DNA from: CALIBK01 sp037444165
GTDB taxonomy: Bacteria; Desulfobacterota; BSN033; UBA1163
Length of the DNA stretch: 64,000 bases
Assembly: GCA_037444165.1 (NCBI GenBank)
Contig: JBBIMX010000003.1
Location: 29,715 to 93,714 of the forward strand
Reading direction: 5' to 3'
Under the pieces are notes generated by a model. The model searched no databases and was not told the DNA's origin. It worked only from the letters and a program-made list of their open reading frames with translations. Positions within the stretch are counted from its first letter, which is position 1. Each line of letters starts with the position of its first letter. Made by a program: the position numbers and the translations under genes. Positions 43,616 to 53,221 of the stretch are shown here, one piece after another.

Positions 43616-44110
43616 TCATTCCTGAGCACACTCTGAAGGATCGCCCTTAATTTTGGATAGGGCATGGGGAAGGGCAGGAAGGATAACAGTCAGATTCTCT
43701 CTTACCCCTTTTGGGCTTCCAGGAAGATTCACGATCAAACTTTTTCCACGAATTCCACAGACGGCTCTTGAAATCATGGCATGGGGAGTCTTTTTGAGAC
43801 TTTCTGCCCGCATCGCCTCAGAAAATCCCGGGACTTCTTTCTCAATCACTTCAAGGGTTGCCTCCGGGGTCACATCTCTCGGACTCACCCCTGTCCCCCC
43901 CGTAGTCAGAATGAGATCTGCCAACCGCTCATCGGCATTTCGTTTTAATGCCTCAACGATTTTTTCCTTCTCATCTGGAACGATTTCGTAATGGATGACC
44001 TTTCCGGGAAGTTCCTTGATTATCTCCTTGATAAGAGGCCCACTCGCATCTTCCCTCAGGCCCTTTGCCCCTCGGTCACTGATCGTAATGATGGCCACCT
44101 TGAACATCAT
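43616..44110 (-). CDS. Molybdenum cofactor biosynthesis protein MoaB/MogA
   Basis: Adenylylates or inserts metal into molybdopterin in cofactor biosynthesis. The 164 residues show AIITISDRGAKGLREDASGP, LADLILTTGGTGVSPRDVTPEAT and SLIVNLPGSPKGVRENL, the MPT-binding core of the family. MoaB and MogA cannot be separated safely by eye. No other molybdopterin genes are seen here. Two adjacent ATG codons (44110, 44107) can both serve as start. Confidence 0.93.
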   Translation of the reverse strand: MMFKVAIITISDRGAKGLREDASGPLIKEIIKELPGKVIHYEIVPDEKEKIVEALKRNADERLADLILTTGGTGVSPRDVTPEATLEVIEKEVPGFSEAMRAESLKKTPHAMISRAVCGIRGKSLIVNLPGSPKGVRENLTVILPALPHALSKIKGDPSECAQE

Positions 44111-44215
44111 TTAAAAATTATCTCATTTCCTTCAAAAAGACAAGTATTGCAATTTTATCTTTTCAAAGTTAGAATTCGTTTACGAAATAAAATGTGCCAT
44201 AAGGAGGGTGAAGGA

Positions 44216-44764
44216 ATGATCCTAAAGAAGATGCTTCTGATCGTAATGGGTGTTGGATTAGGGATGATCATAGGAAATCCGATTCAGGCTCAGGAATTGA
44301 GTTTAAAGGATTACACCGCCGTCATTATAAAAGACCTTGAGGTCCCCTCCGGGTCTCCAGCTCCTGAATCAGCCGGTTCCTTAATGGCTGAAAAAGCCGT
44401 TTATCAAATCAAACGGTACAATGAAAAGTATAGACTTTTTGATGGCATTGCCAAAGAGGGTGGAAAAGAGGCCAAAGCGATTCCTTCGGGTTCAAAGATT
44501 CTCATCATTCAGGGTACGGTAAAAGAGTATGTCAGATCCACGGTAGGGAGAAGAATTGGTCGGTCTTTTATTCCAGGTGGAGAATTTACGGGAACCGCCT
44601 CCTTTGCGGCTCATTATCAATTCATTGATAAAGAGACAGGGAAGATCATCTATGAGACAGACCTTAGGACAAAGTCTACAGGAGCAGAGGATACCGTCGA
44701 ATATGCAATGGATCGCAATGGAGAGGCCCTTGCCAAAACCATTTTGAAATTAAAAGGAAAGTAA
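44216..44764 (+). CDS. Secreted DUF4410-like protein
   Basis: A 182-residue protein with a signal peptide (MLLIVMGVGLGMIIGNPIQAQ). It contains a domain like DUF4410: SLKDYTAVIIKDLEV, LIIQGTVKEYV, a small-residue stretch GRSFIPGGEFTGTASFAAHYQFID and KETGKIIYETDLRTKS. The start is the ATG at 44216 with AAGGAGGG upstream. It is probably periplasmic or a surface protein, and the function is unknown. It is isolated on the plus strand between moaB and the pilus genes. Confidence 0.8.
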   Translation: MILKKMLLIVMGVGLGMIIGNPIQAQELSLKDYTAVIIKDLEVPSGSPAPESAGSLMAEKAVYQIKRYNEKYRLFDGIAKEGGKEAKAIPSGSKILIIQGTVKEYVRSTVGRRIGRSFIPGGEFTGTASFAAHYQFIDKETGKIIYETDLRTKSTGAEDTVEYAMDRNGEALAKTILKLKGK

Positions 44765-44789
44765 GAGGCAAGGATAATATAGTCCAATT

Positions 44790-45110
44790 CTATTTTACTT
44801 TTTTGATCAAACGAATCTTTTTGATTAAAAGTCGTTTATTTGTTGGATCTTCAACACTTTCTATATAAATTGGAGTATTTGGCTTTAGATGATCAATTTT
44901 AATAATAGAACCCCTCTCGTCTTCAATCGCCGTATTTGAATCCCATGTAAACTTCTTTTCATTTATTATTAAGGTATTATTTTTAAAATCGATTTCCATT
45001 AAAACTCCCTTGGTCTTGATAATTTCATTATTGGGAAGAACTCCCATAGGAAATAGAAAAAAAACGAAAAGAATGAGCAAGCTAATTCTCTTATAATCGA
45101 ACCTTTCCAT
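44790..45110 (-). CDS. Small secreted protein of the pilus operon
   Basis: A 106-residue protein with a signal sequence (ISLLILFVFFLFPMGVLPN) and a small beta-rich domain (GVLMEIDFKNNTLIINEKKFTWDSNTAI) resembling DUF5666-type OB-like folds. It follows pilY1 by 10 bases with GGGAGGGG before its ATG, so it belongs to the minor pilin operon. I cannot assign a function; a role in pilus assembly or adhesion is suggested only by its position. Confidence 0.7.
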   Translation of the reverse strand: MERFDYKRISLLILFVFFLFPMGVLPNNEIIKTKGVLMEIDFKNNTLIINEKKFTWDSNTAIEDERGSIIKIDHLKPNTPIYIESVEDPTNKRLLIKKIRLIKKVK

Positions 45111-45120
45111 TTTCCCCTCC

Positions 45121-48100
45121 CTAAAAGATGATTCTCCAATTGACAGGGAATAGACTTTTCTTACTCCTTAATTTAGGTCGAACGACACCTCCACCTACTC
45201 CTATATAAGCCACTACCTCTCCTTTGATGACGGTGACAATCACTCCAGAGGGAATAGCTGTTCCAATAATTTTAGAACGATCCTCCTTTTTAATGACCTC
45301 CCCATTTACGTCATTCGTGAGATCAAAATTAAAAGCCGCATTTCCGGTTAAATACTCTAAGGCATAGAGTCTACCTGTCCCTTCCCCGATATAACAGGGA
45401 TCTTCTTCTACCATTTCTGTGGTCGGAGAAAAACTCGTGAAATAGACTATTTTGAAAAAGACGACCGGAGGAGCAAGGATTTTTTCCCCTACATGTGAGT
45501 CTAATTTAATGAACCATCCATTGCCTGACCTTAACTGAGAAAAAATTTCGTTTTTTATGGTTTGACTCGTCTCGGGATTTTGAAGCTCATCAGCGGTCAC
45601 ATCAATAAGGTCACTTTCTTTTAACACACCAGGCAAGGACTTATCCTTTATTGCATAAATTCTATTAACCACTGTCCCATCTTTAGGATGTTCCCTATCT
45701 CCTGTTCCAAAAAACAACATTTCATAATTTCCCGAGGCACCTTTTTCAAGGGTGACATCCGGTGGATAAAATATTTTTCTCCCAGAAGTTCCATCCGCGC
45801 CAGGATTGGATTGAAAAATGATCCTTCCTGTCCACCGATCTGGGTCAGGGTCATTAATATCGAACCTCCAAATCCGCCCTCCCATATCTCCCACATAGAG
45901 GCGGTCTATTTTACCATCCCCATCCACATCCACTCTTGCCACATCACTTGGGATACAATAGGTCATATTAGAATATTCAGGGAAAGAAAATCGTTTAATC
46001 AAAGAACCGTCTAAAACATCTACCACGTAAACAGCTCTTCCCTTAGAATCCGTTCCCGGAGGTTCATTGTCTTGGTTAATATCATATCCACCCCCAATAA
46101 AAAATACCCATTTCTCACCTGAACCATAGGCTATCTTAGCGATATTTGGCGTTGACCAGGATTGTCCCATTTCCGAAAAGGGCGAGCCAGACGCATCAGG
46201 ATTGATCTCCCAGAGGTATTGAGGACGAATGGGATCCGTGATGTCGAGGGCATAGTAACGGTTCCCCCCTCTTCTTTGGCCAAAAACCACAATTCTCCGA
46301 TTAATAGATCCATCTGAATTATAGATGAAATAAGCTTTTGGAGAACCATCGACAAAAAATTCCAATACATCAGCATGAAGGGCCTGGAGTTTATTCAGAA
46401 GATTTGGGGGAATAAAAGCCCAGAGCTCCTCTCCAGTTTCGTCATCGAAGGCATGAAGCATCCCATCGTTGGCTCCTGCGTAAATGACAGAGCGCGAATC
46501 ATAGTGGACAACGAGGGGTCGAGAATGAAGAAATGACCCTAAAATCCAGCTTCTTTTTTCACTCGTGCTTCCAAATGGGGGTTCATCATCATAAGCATCG
46601 TATCCGTAAACAAATCGAACCAACTTATCTCTGGCATTGGTATCGTTCCCTAAGCCTAACATCGCTGGGGTAATGTTGGCTTCATTAAATGCGTTGGAGG
46701 AATGGGTTAGATCAGGGTTTGTTCCAAGATAGGTATATATCTTACGAGGATTGGAAGAGAAATTGCGATTCATAAGGACTTCTCCTACCCCTCCCTTCTC
46801 TACGTCCGATCCATCCATACTGGTACTCCAGTATGAACGAGCTGTGGCAAGAATTTGTCCATTATCATCAAGGGCAGGCACTCCTTCGACATCCAATAAC
46901 TGTCCAACATCGCTTCCTGACTGGGCGATACCATATTTTTTTATATTTCCACTCCACATCTTATTCTTATTTGGCTGAAAGAGGGCAAGATAGATTTTAT
47001 CCCCGGCAGAGGTTCGTTCCATTCGACTTACAGGAACAATGGGAGCCACAAAGCAGGAAGTTTTCTCAAGAATTTCACCAACGATATTTTGAAAAGCGCT
47101 CGCTAATTCCTGAGCAGTCATGGCATAGTAGTATCTTCCATGCCCGTGAGTAGCGGTTCGTTCAAGGAGATCATTATTTGTCGTAAAACCAATGGTATAG
47201 GTGGTGATATTTTGTTGGCCTGTTAAATCTGACCGAAGATCAGTCTCATAAAGATATTTGGCGACATCATCGAGATAATCCGAGCCGTTATCTTCATAAT
47301 GTGGATCATTAGGGGCTCCTATGGGTTCTCGCTGATCACCATCTCTGTCACCAATCTGGTTTGCTAAAATTGGGTTTCGATCCTGAGTTGACATTCCATC
47401 TGTAATAAGAATGACATAATTTCTTTGACAGTAATACTGAATAGGACTCGTATATTGGACCCCGGAGTTGAAATAACTTGGAGCACCCTTAAAATAAAGA
47501 CCTGCTTCATAAAGGGTCTCTGCCAAGGGCGTCCAGGTATTTGCAGTAATATCATTGATATCACTAATTAGTTGACTTCGTGTCTGTTCGTCCAAACTTC
47601 GAATACTGCTTTGGAGCCTACCCCCCTCATCATAATTAAAAATCATTACTCCGATTCTTACTCCATTGATGGTATTTAAGAATTCTGTAATGACCTCTTT
47701 AGCAACCTGAAGCTTAGGTTTACTATATAGGGGATCATTGTTAATCCAGGCCAGGTAATTCCTATAATTTCCTGTTCTTAAAGTATAGTAATTTCTTCGA
47801 CAGTTAGAACTGGTATAACCCTCATAATGGCCGTAATTGGTTAATGCTGTTCGTGCATCCGAACAGAGAATTTCTGAGATGGAGTTGGCAAAAAGCTCCC
47901 ATCCTCCCCAAAATCGCCGGTAATAAACCTTTCCCGCATCTGATTGAGGAACCACTAAAGGATCATAAAGGGTATTTGGATTATAAGGAGGACCAGGAAC
48001 ATTATCATTCATACTTCCTGAATTATCAAAAATGATCAAGATATTAGGCTCTACCCCTTCTCCGCTCGCTATATAAAGGTCAGTATCCTTGGCCAAGGAG

Positions 48101-48165
48101 ATAGTCGAGATGAATAAAATACAGCATAATAAAAATATCTTTAAGGAAATATTTCTTAACCTCAT
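45121..48165 (-). CDS. pilY1: Type IV pilus tip/assembly protein PilY1
   Basis: Large exported protein of 1014 residues that sits at the tip of type IV pili and regulates retraction and adhesion. A signal peptide (IFLLCCILFISTISLA) is followed by a von Willebrand A domain with the MIDAS motif NILIIFDNSGSMND. The C-terminal half is the PilY1 beta-propeller (about residues 540-1000), with VIYAGANDGMLHAFDDETGEELWAF and the calcium loop ARVDVDGDGKIDRLYVGDMGGRIWRFD. Length and domain order agree with the family. It is in an operon with pilV, pilW and pilX. Confidence 0.95.
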   Translation of the reverse strand: MRLRNISLKIFLLCCILFISTISLAKDTDLYIASGEGVEPNILIIFDNSGSMNDNVPGPPYNPNTLYDPLVVPQSDAGKVYYRRFWGGWELFANSISEILCSDARTALTNYGHYEGYTSSNCRRNYYTLRTGNYRNYLAWINNDPLYSKPKLQVAKEVITEFLNTINGVRIGVMIFNYDEGGRLQSSIRSLDEQTRSQLISDINDITANTWTPLAETLYEAGLYFKGAPSYFNSGVQYTSPIQYYCQRNYVILITDGMSTQDRNPILANQIGDRDGDQREPIGAPNDPHYEDNGSDYLDDVAKYLYETDLRSDLTGQQNITTYTIGFTTNNDLLERTATHGHGRYYYAMTAQELASAFQNIVGEILEKTSCFVAPIVPVSRMERTSAGDKIYLALFQPNKNKMWSGNIKKYGIAQSGSDVGQLLDVEGVPALDDNGQILATARSYWSTSMDGSDVEKGGVGEVLMNRNFSSNPRKIYTYLGTNPDLTHSSNAFNEANITPAMLGLGNDTNARDKLVRFVYGYDAYDDEPPFGSTSEKRSWILGSFLHSRPLVVHYDSRSVIYAGANDGMLHAFDDETGEELWAFIPPNLLNKLQALHADVLEFFVDGSPKAYFIYNSDGSINRRIVVFGQRRGGNRYYALDITDPIRPQYLWEINPDASGSPFSEMGQSWSTPNIAKIAYGSGEKWVFFIGGGYDINQDNEPPGTDSKGRAVYVVDVLDGSLIKRFSFPEYSNMTYCIPSDVARVDVDGDGKIDRLYVGDMGGRIWRFDINDPDPDRWTGRIIFQSNPGADGTSGRKIFYPPDVTLEKGASGNYEMLFFGTGDREHPKDGTVVNRIYAIKDKSLPGVLKESDLIDVTADELQNPETSQTIKNEIFSQLRSGNGWFIKLDSHVGEKILAPPVVFFKIVYFTSFSPTTEMVEEDPCYIGEGTGRLYALEYLTGNAAFNFDLTNDVNGEVIKKEDRSKIIGTAIPSGVIVTVIKGEVVAYIGVGGGVVRPKLRSKKSLFPVNWRIIF

Positions 48166-48167
48166 CT

Positions 48168-48656
48168 TTAATTCCCTCCTGAAAGGGTTGGAATCAATCG
48201 TACTACCTTCTGCTGAATCTCACAGTTCGCTTTCATCGGATTTTGCTCTAATTGATCCTCACCTGTAGAGTCAATCAGGTAATGGGCAAATTCGAAATTC
48301 CCAGTAGCACTGAACCCTGAACCTCGAGGGGCATCTGATCGACCAGGAAAATAGGTAATGGTGACATTCGCACGAGTAGGATTAGGATTATTGGAGTCTG
48401 AAAAAGGATTGTATTGGTTATTCACATACTTTCCAGGAAGATCAAAATTCTCTAGATTTGCCACTACAACCTGGATTCCACTATCAGCGGAATAGAAGGC
48501 ATCTGTCGCCCCTCTTTTATTTCCTGAAAGCATGACTTCAAAGGTAGAGGTAAAGGTGGCTGCCAAGCCCATTAAAGTTAGGATAATTAACATAATAAGG
48601 GCAATCACTAAGGCTGCCCCAGATCGATCTTTTAGAGTCATTATTTTTTTTCTCAT
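48168..48656 (-). CDS. pilX: Type IV pilus minor pilin PilX-like
   Basis: A 162-residue protein with the PilX N-terminal segment: RSGAALVIALIMLIILTLMGLAA as the hydrophobic helix, then TFEVMLSGNKRGATDAFYSADSGIQ. A standard prepilin Glu at position 5 is absent, as is common in PilX_N proteins. The start at 48656 has AAGGAGTGATCTG before the ATG. It lies between pilW and pilY1. Confidence 0.88.
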   Translation of the reverse strand: MRKKIMTLKDRSGAALVIALIMLIILTLMGLAATFTSTFEVMLSGNKRGATDAFYSADSGIQVVVANLENFDLPGKYVNNQYNPFSDSNNPNPTRANVTITYFPGRSDAPRGSGFSATGNFEFAHYLIDSTGEDQLEQNPMKANCEIQQKVVRLIPTLSGGN

Positions 48657-48667
48657 CAGATCACTCC

Positions 48668-49312
48668 TTATCGTAAACATTGATTTCTTAATGCAACAGT
48701 GGTTTCAAGTCTTCTTGGAGACATCATCTGCTGGGTTTCCTGAAGGGTTTGTTGGGGTGTTGCGGTTAATCGAATTTGAACCGCAACGATCTTATCCCCG
48801 GGATTAACTTCATTTGCTTCTCTCCATCCGTCCAGAAGATTATCTCCATTGCTGTCCACTCCATAAGTAAAATGAAGCTCCTCTACATTCTCGAGGAGGT
48901 CCTCAATAGGAAGACTGTTTCCTACCCCAGAGGGATTATAGGTAGTGAGTTGCCGCTTAAGGATTTTGGAATCAGCATCCCACCAGTATCTCACGGAGTA
49001 TCGAGTCGTATGGTCATATTCATAATCCACTGTAATATGGTCAGTTCCGGGTTGAATAGGGGTATCAATGATAATTTGGGACAAGGAATCATCATTATCA
49101 AAACCCCCCATTCGAAAATCTCTTAATAAAATTTCCATCGAACTTCTGAGACCCTGTTGGGTCTCGACCACATGATCCTGAACAGAATAGGCCCGGCTTT
49201 GAACTACAAAAAATCTATAAATCCCGGCAATCAAAATCGAGAAGATGACAAAAGCTAAAAGGAGTTCTATAATGGTCAAGCCTTTTGTATTTGAATCTCT
49301 TTTCAGTTTCAT
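48668..49312 (-). CDS. pilW: Type IV pilus minor pilin PilW-like
   Basis: Prepilin-like protein of 214 residues, with the peptidase site TKGLTIIELLLAFVIFSIL (Gly before Leu, Glu at +5) and the PilW pattern SSMEILLRDFRMGGFDND. The C-terminal part contains VEELHFTYGVDSNGDNLLDGW, an acidic loop often seen in PilW. Forms part of the pilus priming complex with PilV and PilX. The pilX start lies 11 bases after this stop. Confidence 0.9.
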   Translation of the reverse strand: MKLKRDSNTKGLTIIELLLAFVIFSILIAGIYRFFVVQSRAYSVQDHVVETQQGLRSSMEILLRDFRMGGFDNDDSLSQIIIDTPIQPGTDHITVDYEYDHTTRYSVRYWWDADSKILKRQLTTYNPSGVGNSLPIEDLLENVEELHFTYGVDSNGDNLLDGWREANEVNPGDKIVAVQIRLTATPQQTLQETQQMMSPRRLETTVALRNQCLR

Positions 49313-49337
49313 CCTATATCCCCATGTTGTTGAAAAC

Positions 49338-49712
49338 TTATATCTCAGAATTTGAAAGGATGGATAAAAATCTCAATGAATGAGTATTTAAATCTTCCCA
49401 TCGAATGGTCACCTCGATCTCTTTTAAGGAAGGATTTAGGTCTCTGACAACCCAAATTCGAGTATAATTAATCCCGGTTGAACTGGTTCTATTATCAGAA
49501 TTCCCTGAAATGCTCGACCATGGCATTGCTCTTAGCTCTTCCAATTTATCTTGGGCTAAGGTCGCGGCTTCTGTGATATGTCCACCAAATGCATTGTTTT
49601 TGGTAGTGGTGGTCATTAAACCAGCTAACGCCACTAAAGAGAGAGAAAGGATGACTAAAGCCACGAGAAGTTCAAGAAGGCTAAATCCATTTGTTTTGAG
49701 AAAATTTTTCAT
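49338..49712 (-). CDS. pilV: Type IV pilus minor pilin PilV-like
   Basis: A 124-residue prepilin with the cleavage site NGFSLLELLVALVILSLSLVALAGL and the following TLAQDKLEELRAMPW typical of PilV. It is the first gene of the minor pilin operon. AGGAG precedes the ATG. A GspH/FimT-type pilin is not found upstream, so the set here is PilV-PilW-PilX-PilY1. Confidence 0.9.
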   Translation of the reverse strand: MKNFLKTNGFSLLELLVALVILSLSLVALAGLMTTTTKNNAFGGHITEAATLAQDKLEELRAMPWSSISGNSDNRTSSTGINYTRIWVVRDLNPSLKEIEVTIRWEDLNTHSLRFLSILSNSEI

Positions 49713-50147
49713 TGTCTAACTCCTAAAAGAATAAAACTGCAAAAGGTATACCAATAAATTTCGGACATGAGAGAGCCTTTTGGTCTAAAACTTCTATCGT
49801 TTTATTTGATAATAAAATGGCTAACTTATAAAATAGATGATTGGGAATCTGATTGAAACGCTTCAAATTTAAAGCCCCTTTTTGAAAAATTTTTAATTAA
49901 AAAGACAAAAAGTCATATTTGAAAAAAATTTTCTATTTTTCATTATAAGGATGTTTTATTTTTTATATCAGCAAAAAGAATGCCATTTGTTAAAAATTTT
50001 CTAACCTATTAGAATTTAAAGATAAATTAATTTGGATAAAATAAGGGTAATCCTGGGGAAGTCCTAAATTGTCATTTTTAAGAAATTTTTTCAGATTTCT
50101 TCCATTGCATCAATTCTAATTTTATGAAAATATAAATTAAACCTCTT
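49713..50147. other. AT-rich intergenic region between pilV and sirtuin
   Basis: About 435 bases without a convincing gene. It is much richer in A+T than its surroundings and contains the divergent control regions of the pilus operon and the sirtuin gene. Besides the sigma-54-like element at 49971-49985, I see GGTATACC at 49745-49752. No riboswitch consensus such as the GEMM c-di-GMP motif was found by eye. Confidence 0.6.
49971..49985 (-). promoter_or_regulatory. Putative sigma-54 promoter of the pilus operon
   Basis: Minus-strand TGGCATTCTTTTTGC matches the -24/-12 form TGGCAC-N5-TTGC, with GG and GC exactly 10 bases apart. Pilin genes often use sigma-54. The predicted start near 49959 leaves a leader of about 247 bases before pilV, which is long, so the assignment is tentative. 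Confidence 0.4.
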
Positions 50148-51023
50148 ATGGAAGAATTGATTAAAAGGGCTGCTGAAGATCTCCTCCGGTCCAAACACGC
50201 TATTGCGCTAACAGGGGCGGGGATTTCAACGGAGTCAGGGATCCCCGACTTTCGAGGCCCTGATGGAATCTGGACCAAAGATCCAGAGGCTGAAAGAAGA
50301 GCCTATGAGATCTATGACCTTTTCATTGAAAGCCCTAAAAAATATTGGCTCGATCGATTAGATCCTGAAAGTTTCTTCTCGAAAAGAATATTTTCTATCT
50401 TTGGAGAAATCGAAAAGGCACAGCCCAATGCGGGTCATTATGCCTTAGCCGAGCTTGAGAGGCTTGGGATTTTAAAATGGGTCATAACCCAGAATGTGGA
50501 TGGGCTTCATCAGAAGGCAGGATCCAGGAGGGTCATTGAGTATCATGGAGGGCTGAATAAATTTCGATGCATCGAATGTAACAGGAGATTTACCCGGGAA
50601 GAACTTGACTTAGATAGATTAAGGGTCGAGGAAAAGCTTCCTCCCCGGTGTTCTTGCGGTGGAGTCATTAAGGATGATGGCGTTTTTTTTGGTGAACCTA
50701 TCCCCTCAGATGTGGCCAGGAAATCGCTCGAAGAGGCTTGGAAATGCGACTTGATGTTGATCTGTGGAACCTCAGCGGTCGTCTATCCTTTTGCGCAGTT
50801 GCCCAGAATTGCAAGACAGCGAAAGGTGGAGCAGGAAAGAAGATCAGACTCAGGCCTCTATATTGTTGAAAGAGTTCCTGCAACCACTATCATCGAAGTC
50901 AATCGAGAACCTACCCCGTTAACGGAAGAAGGGATCTCTAACTATCTCATCCAGGGGAAAACAGGGGAGATCTTGCCGAAGATCTTGGAGGAAGTCAAGA
51001 GAAAGATGGAACGGTCAATTTGA
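50148..51023 (+). CDS. NAD-dependent protein deacylase, SIR2 family
   Basis: Cytoplasmic sirtuin of 291 residues that removes acyl groups from lysines using NAD. ALTGAGISTESGIPDFRGPDGIW binds NAD, TQNVDGLHQKAG and EYHG contain the catalytic His, and the zinc cysteines are in FRCIECNRRF and PPRCSCGG. GTSAVVYPFAQLP closes the Rossmann fold. A stretch of about 20 residues (KVEQERRSDSGLYIVERVPA) between that motif and IIEVNREPTPL is longer than usual. It starts at ATG 50148 and meets rnr tail to tail. Confidence 0.93.
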   Translation: MEELIKRAAEDLLRSKHAIALTGAGISTESGIPDFRGPDGIWTKDPEAERRAYEIYDLFIESPKKYWLDRLDPESFFSKRIFSIFGEIEKAQPNAGHYALAELERLGILKWVITQNVDGLHQKAGSRRVIEYHGGLNKFRCIECNRRFTREELDLDRLRVEEKLPPRCSCGGVIKDDGVFFGEPIPSDVARKSLEEAWKCDLMLICGTSAVVYPFAQLPRIARQRKVEQERRSDSGLYIVERVPATTIIEVNREPTPLTEEGISNYLIQGKTGEILPKILEEVKRKMERSI

Positions 51024-51024
51024 A

Positions 51025-53193
51025 TTAATCCCTATCCAATTTTTTTAAAAAGGCGAAGTCGATCTGTCTTCTCTCTACATCGACTCGCTCTACTTTTACC
51101 CTCACCGCCTCCCCCACTCTGAAACGTTGATACGTTCTCTCACCCACCAGGCAGTACTTATCCTCATGATAGTGATAGTAATCATCGTGAAGGCTGGTTA
51201 CCCTCACCATCCCCTCCACGAAAATCTCTTTCAATTCCACAAAAAAGCCGTATGGAGTAACTCCACTGATCACTCCATCAAACTCCTCCCCGATCTTATC
51301 CTTCATCAATCGCACCCGATAACGATCCAGAATCTCTCTTTCGGCTTCCATAGCCACTCGTTCTCGCTGGGAAAGGTGTTCTGCTTTTTTAGCCAATGCC
51401 TCCTCGGAATAGGTCTCTTTTTCTTTGAATAACACATTCTTGAGAAGACGGTGGACGATCAGGTCTGGATACCGTCTGATGGGAGAGGTAAAGTGGGTAT
51501 AGGCCTTTGAGGCCAGGCCAAAATGGCCCAAATTTTTAGCCGAATATTTAGCCCATTTCATGGACCTCAAAAGAAGATGATTAATGACCCTCTCCTCTAA
51601 CCTCCCCTTCGCTTCAAGAAGAACTTTCTGGAGTTCCCTTGAGGAATACCCTCCGTCCTTCCGCATCCGATATCCCAGGAGCGAGATAAATCTTCGGAAC
51701 TCATCGATGGCCGCCTTTTCGGGGGGCTCATGAATGCGAAAAATAAACGGGACTCCTTTTTCTTCCATAAAATGAGCGACGGCCTCGTTGGCTGCAATCA
51801 TGAACTCCTCGATGATCTGATGGGCCAGGTTTCTCTCCGCACGAATAATATCTTCTGCCTCGCCTTGAAGATTCAGAATGACTTCGGGCTCTGGAAGGTC
51901 AAAATCCAAGGCCCCCCTTTCCAATCGTCTTTTTCGGAGGATTTGACTGAGTTCCGCCATCTGCTCGAGAATGGGAAGAAGAAGGCCATATCTCTTCTTC
52001 AACTCCTGATCCTCATCCATTAAGAGTTTTCGAACCAGGGTGTAGGTCAGCCGTTCATCACTTCGAATCACACTCGGGTAGAATCGAACCTCCTCTCTCT
52101 TACCCTCTCTGTCGAACTTCATCTCTACCGTGAGGGTAAGTCGGTCCACTCCTGGATGAAGGCAACAGATCTCATTGGAAAGTTCGGGAGGGAACATGGG
52201 GATGGCCCGATCCGGGAAGTAGACACTTGTGCCTCGAAGATAGGCCTCTTCATCCAGGGCACTCCCTTCCTCCACATAATGGCTCACATCGGAGATGGAG
52301 ACATAAAGTCGAAACCCCTTCTCTCCGTCTCTTTCCAGGGAGACCGCATCATCGAAATCCCTTGCATTTTCCCCATCGATGGTAAAGGTAATCAACCTCC
52401 TCAAATCCTTACGTCCCTCATAATCCCGGGAAGGAGGCTGGATGGGGATCGCCCTTGCCTCTTTTAAGGCCGCAGGAGTGAATCGATGGGGGAGATCGTA
52501 TTTATGAATGATGATCTGGGGCTCAATCTCCGGATCCTCAGGATATCCAAGGATATGGGTCACTCGACCCTCAGGCCTTCCTCTCTCTGTAGGATAATGG
52601 GTGATCTCAGCCACCACAATCTGATTCGGTTTGGCCCTCTTCGTCTGCCCCTCAGGAATATAGACTTCCTGAAGGATTCTTTCATCTTCTGGGACAATGT
52701 AGGCATAGTTCTTTGCCTTCATGAATTTACCCACTACTTTTCGAATCCCTCTTTCTAAGATCCGGATGATTCTTCCTTCCTTCCCCTTTTTCCGGATCGA
52801 CTCAACCCTGACGACGACCCGATCTCCATGCATTGCCTCGCGAAGATTTCTGGGACTGATGAAGATGTCTTCTCCTTTCCCCTCTTCAGGAATCACGAAT
52901 CCGTATCCGTCGGGATGACATTTCAGTCTGCCAATCAGTAAATCCATTTTTTCGGGCAAACCATAGCGGTTCCCCCTGATCCGAAGGACCTTCCCCTCCT
53001 CCATGAGATCCTGGATGAACTTCTTCAGTCCATATCTCTCCCTCTTTCCTAATCGAAAATGGCGAAGGATCTCCCTGAGTAGGAGGGGTCTTCCTTCCTC
53101 TCGCATCACCCGAAGGATTTCTTCGGCTGAGAGGGGGAGGGGTTTGACTTCGATACGCCTCTCTCTTCTTCTTTTAAATCCCCTTTTACCCAT
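51025..53193 (-). CDS. rnr: Ribonuclease R
   Basis: Processive 3'-5' exoribonuclease of 722 residues. A basic N-terminus and helix-turn-helix (LSAEEILRVMREEGRPLLLREI) precede cold-shock domains (GYGFVIPEEGKGEDIFISPRNL), the RNB catalytic domain with the metal aspartates in FTIDGENARDFDDAVSLE and a C-terminal S1 domain (FDGVISGVTPYGFFVELKE). Normal length and order. It degrades structured RNA. Confidence 0.97.
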   Translation of the reverse strand: MGKRGFKRRRERRIEVKPLPLSAEEILRVMREEGRPLLLREILRHFRLGKRERYGLKKFIQDLMEEGKVLRIRGNRYGLPEKMDLLIGRLKCHPDGYGFVIPEEGKGEDIFISPRNLREAMHGDRVVVRVESIRKKGKEGRIIRILERGIRKVVGKFMKAKNYAYIVPEDERILQEVYIPEGQTKRAKPNQIVVAEITHYPTERGRPEGRVTHILGYPEDPEIEPQIIIHKYDLPHRFTPAALKEARAIPIQPPSRDYEGRKDLRRLITFTIDGENARDFDDAVSLERDGEKGFRLYVSISDVSHYVEEGSALDEEAYLRGTSVYFPDRAIPMFPPELSNEICCLHPGVDRLTLTVEMKFDREGKREEVRFYPSVIRSDERLTYTLVRKLLMDEDQELKKRYGLLLPILEQMAELSQILRKRRLERGALDFDLPEPEVILNLQGEAEDIIRAERNLAHQIIEEFMIAANEAVAHFMEEKGVPFIFRIHEPPEKAAIDEFRRFISLLGYRMRKDGGYSSRELQKVLLEAKGRLEERVINHLLLRSMKWAKYSAKNLGHFGLASKAYTHFTSPIRRYPDLIVHRLLKNVLFKEKETYSEEALAKKAEHLSQRERVAMEAEREILDRYRVRLMKDKIGEEFDGVISGVTPYGFFVELKEIFVEGMVRVTSLHDDYYHYHEDKYCLVGERTYQRFRVGEAVRVKVERVDVERRQIDFAFLKKLDRD

Positions 53194-53221
53194 TTCTGCC
53201 TTTACTTATCATAGATGAAAT

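Noticed and set aside
49745..49752. GGTATACC as a second LexA site
   Set aside because: Eight bases only, without the central ATATG half-spacing of the lexA palindrome; likely chance.
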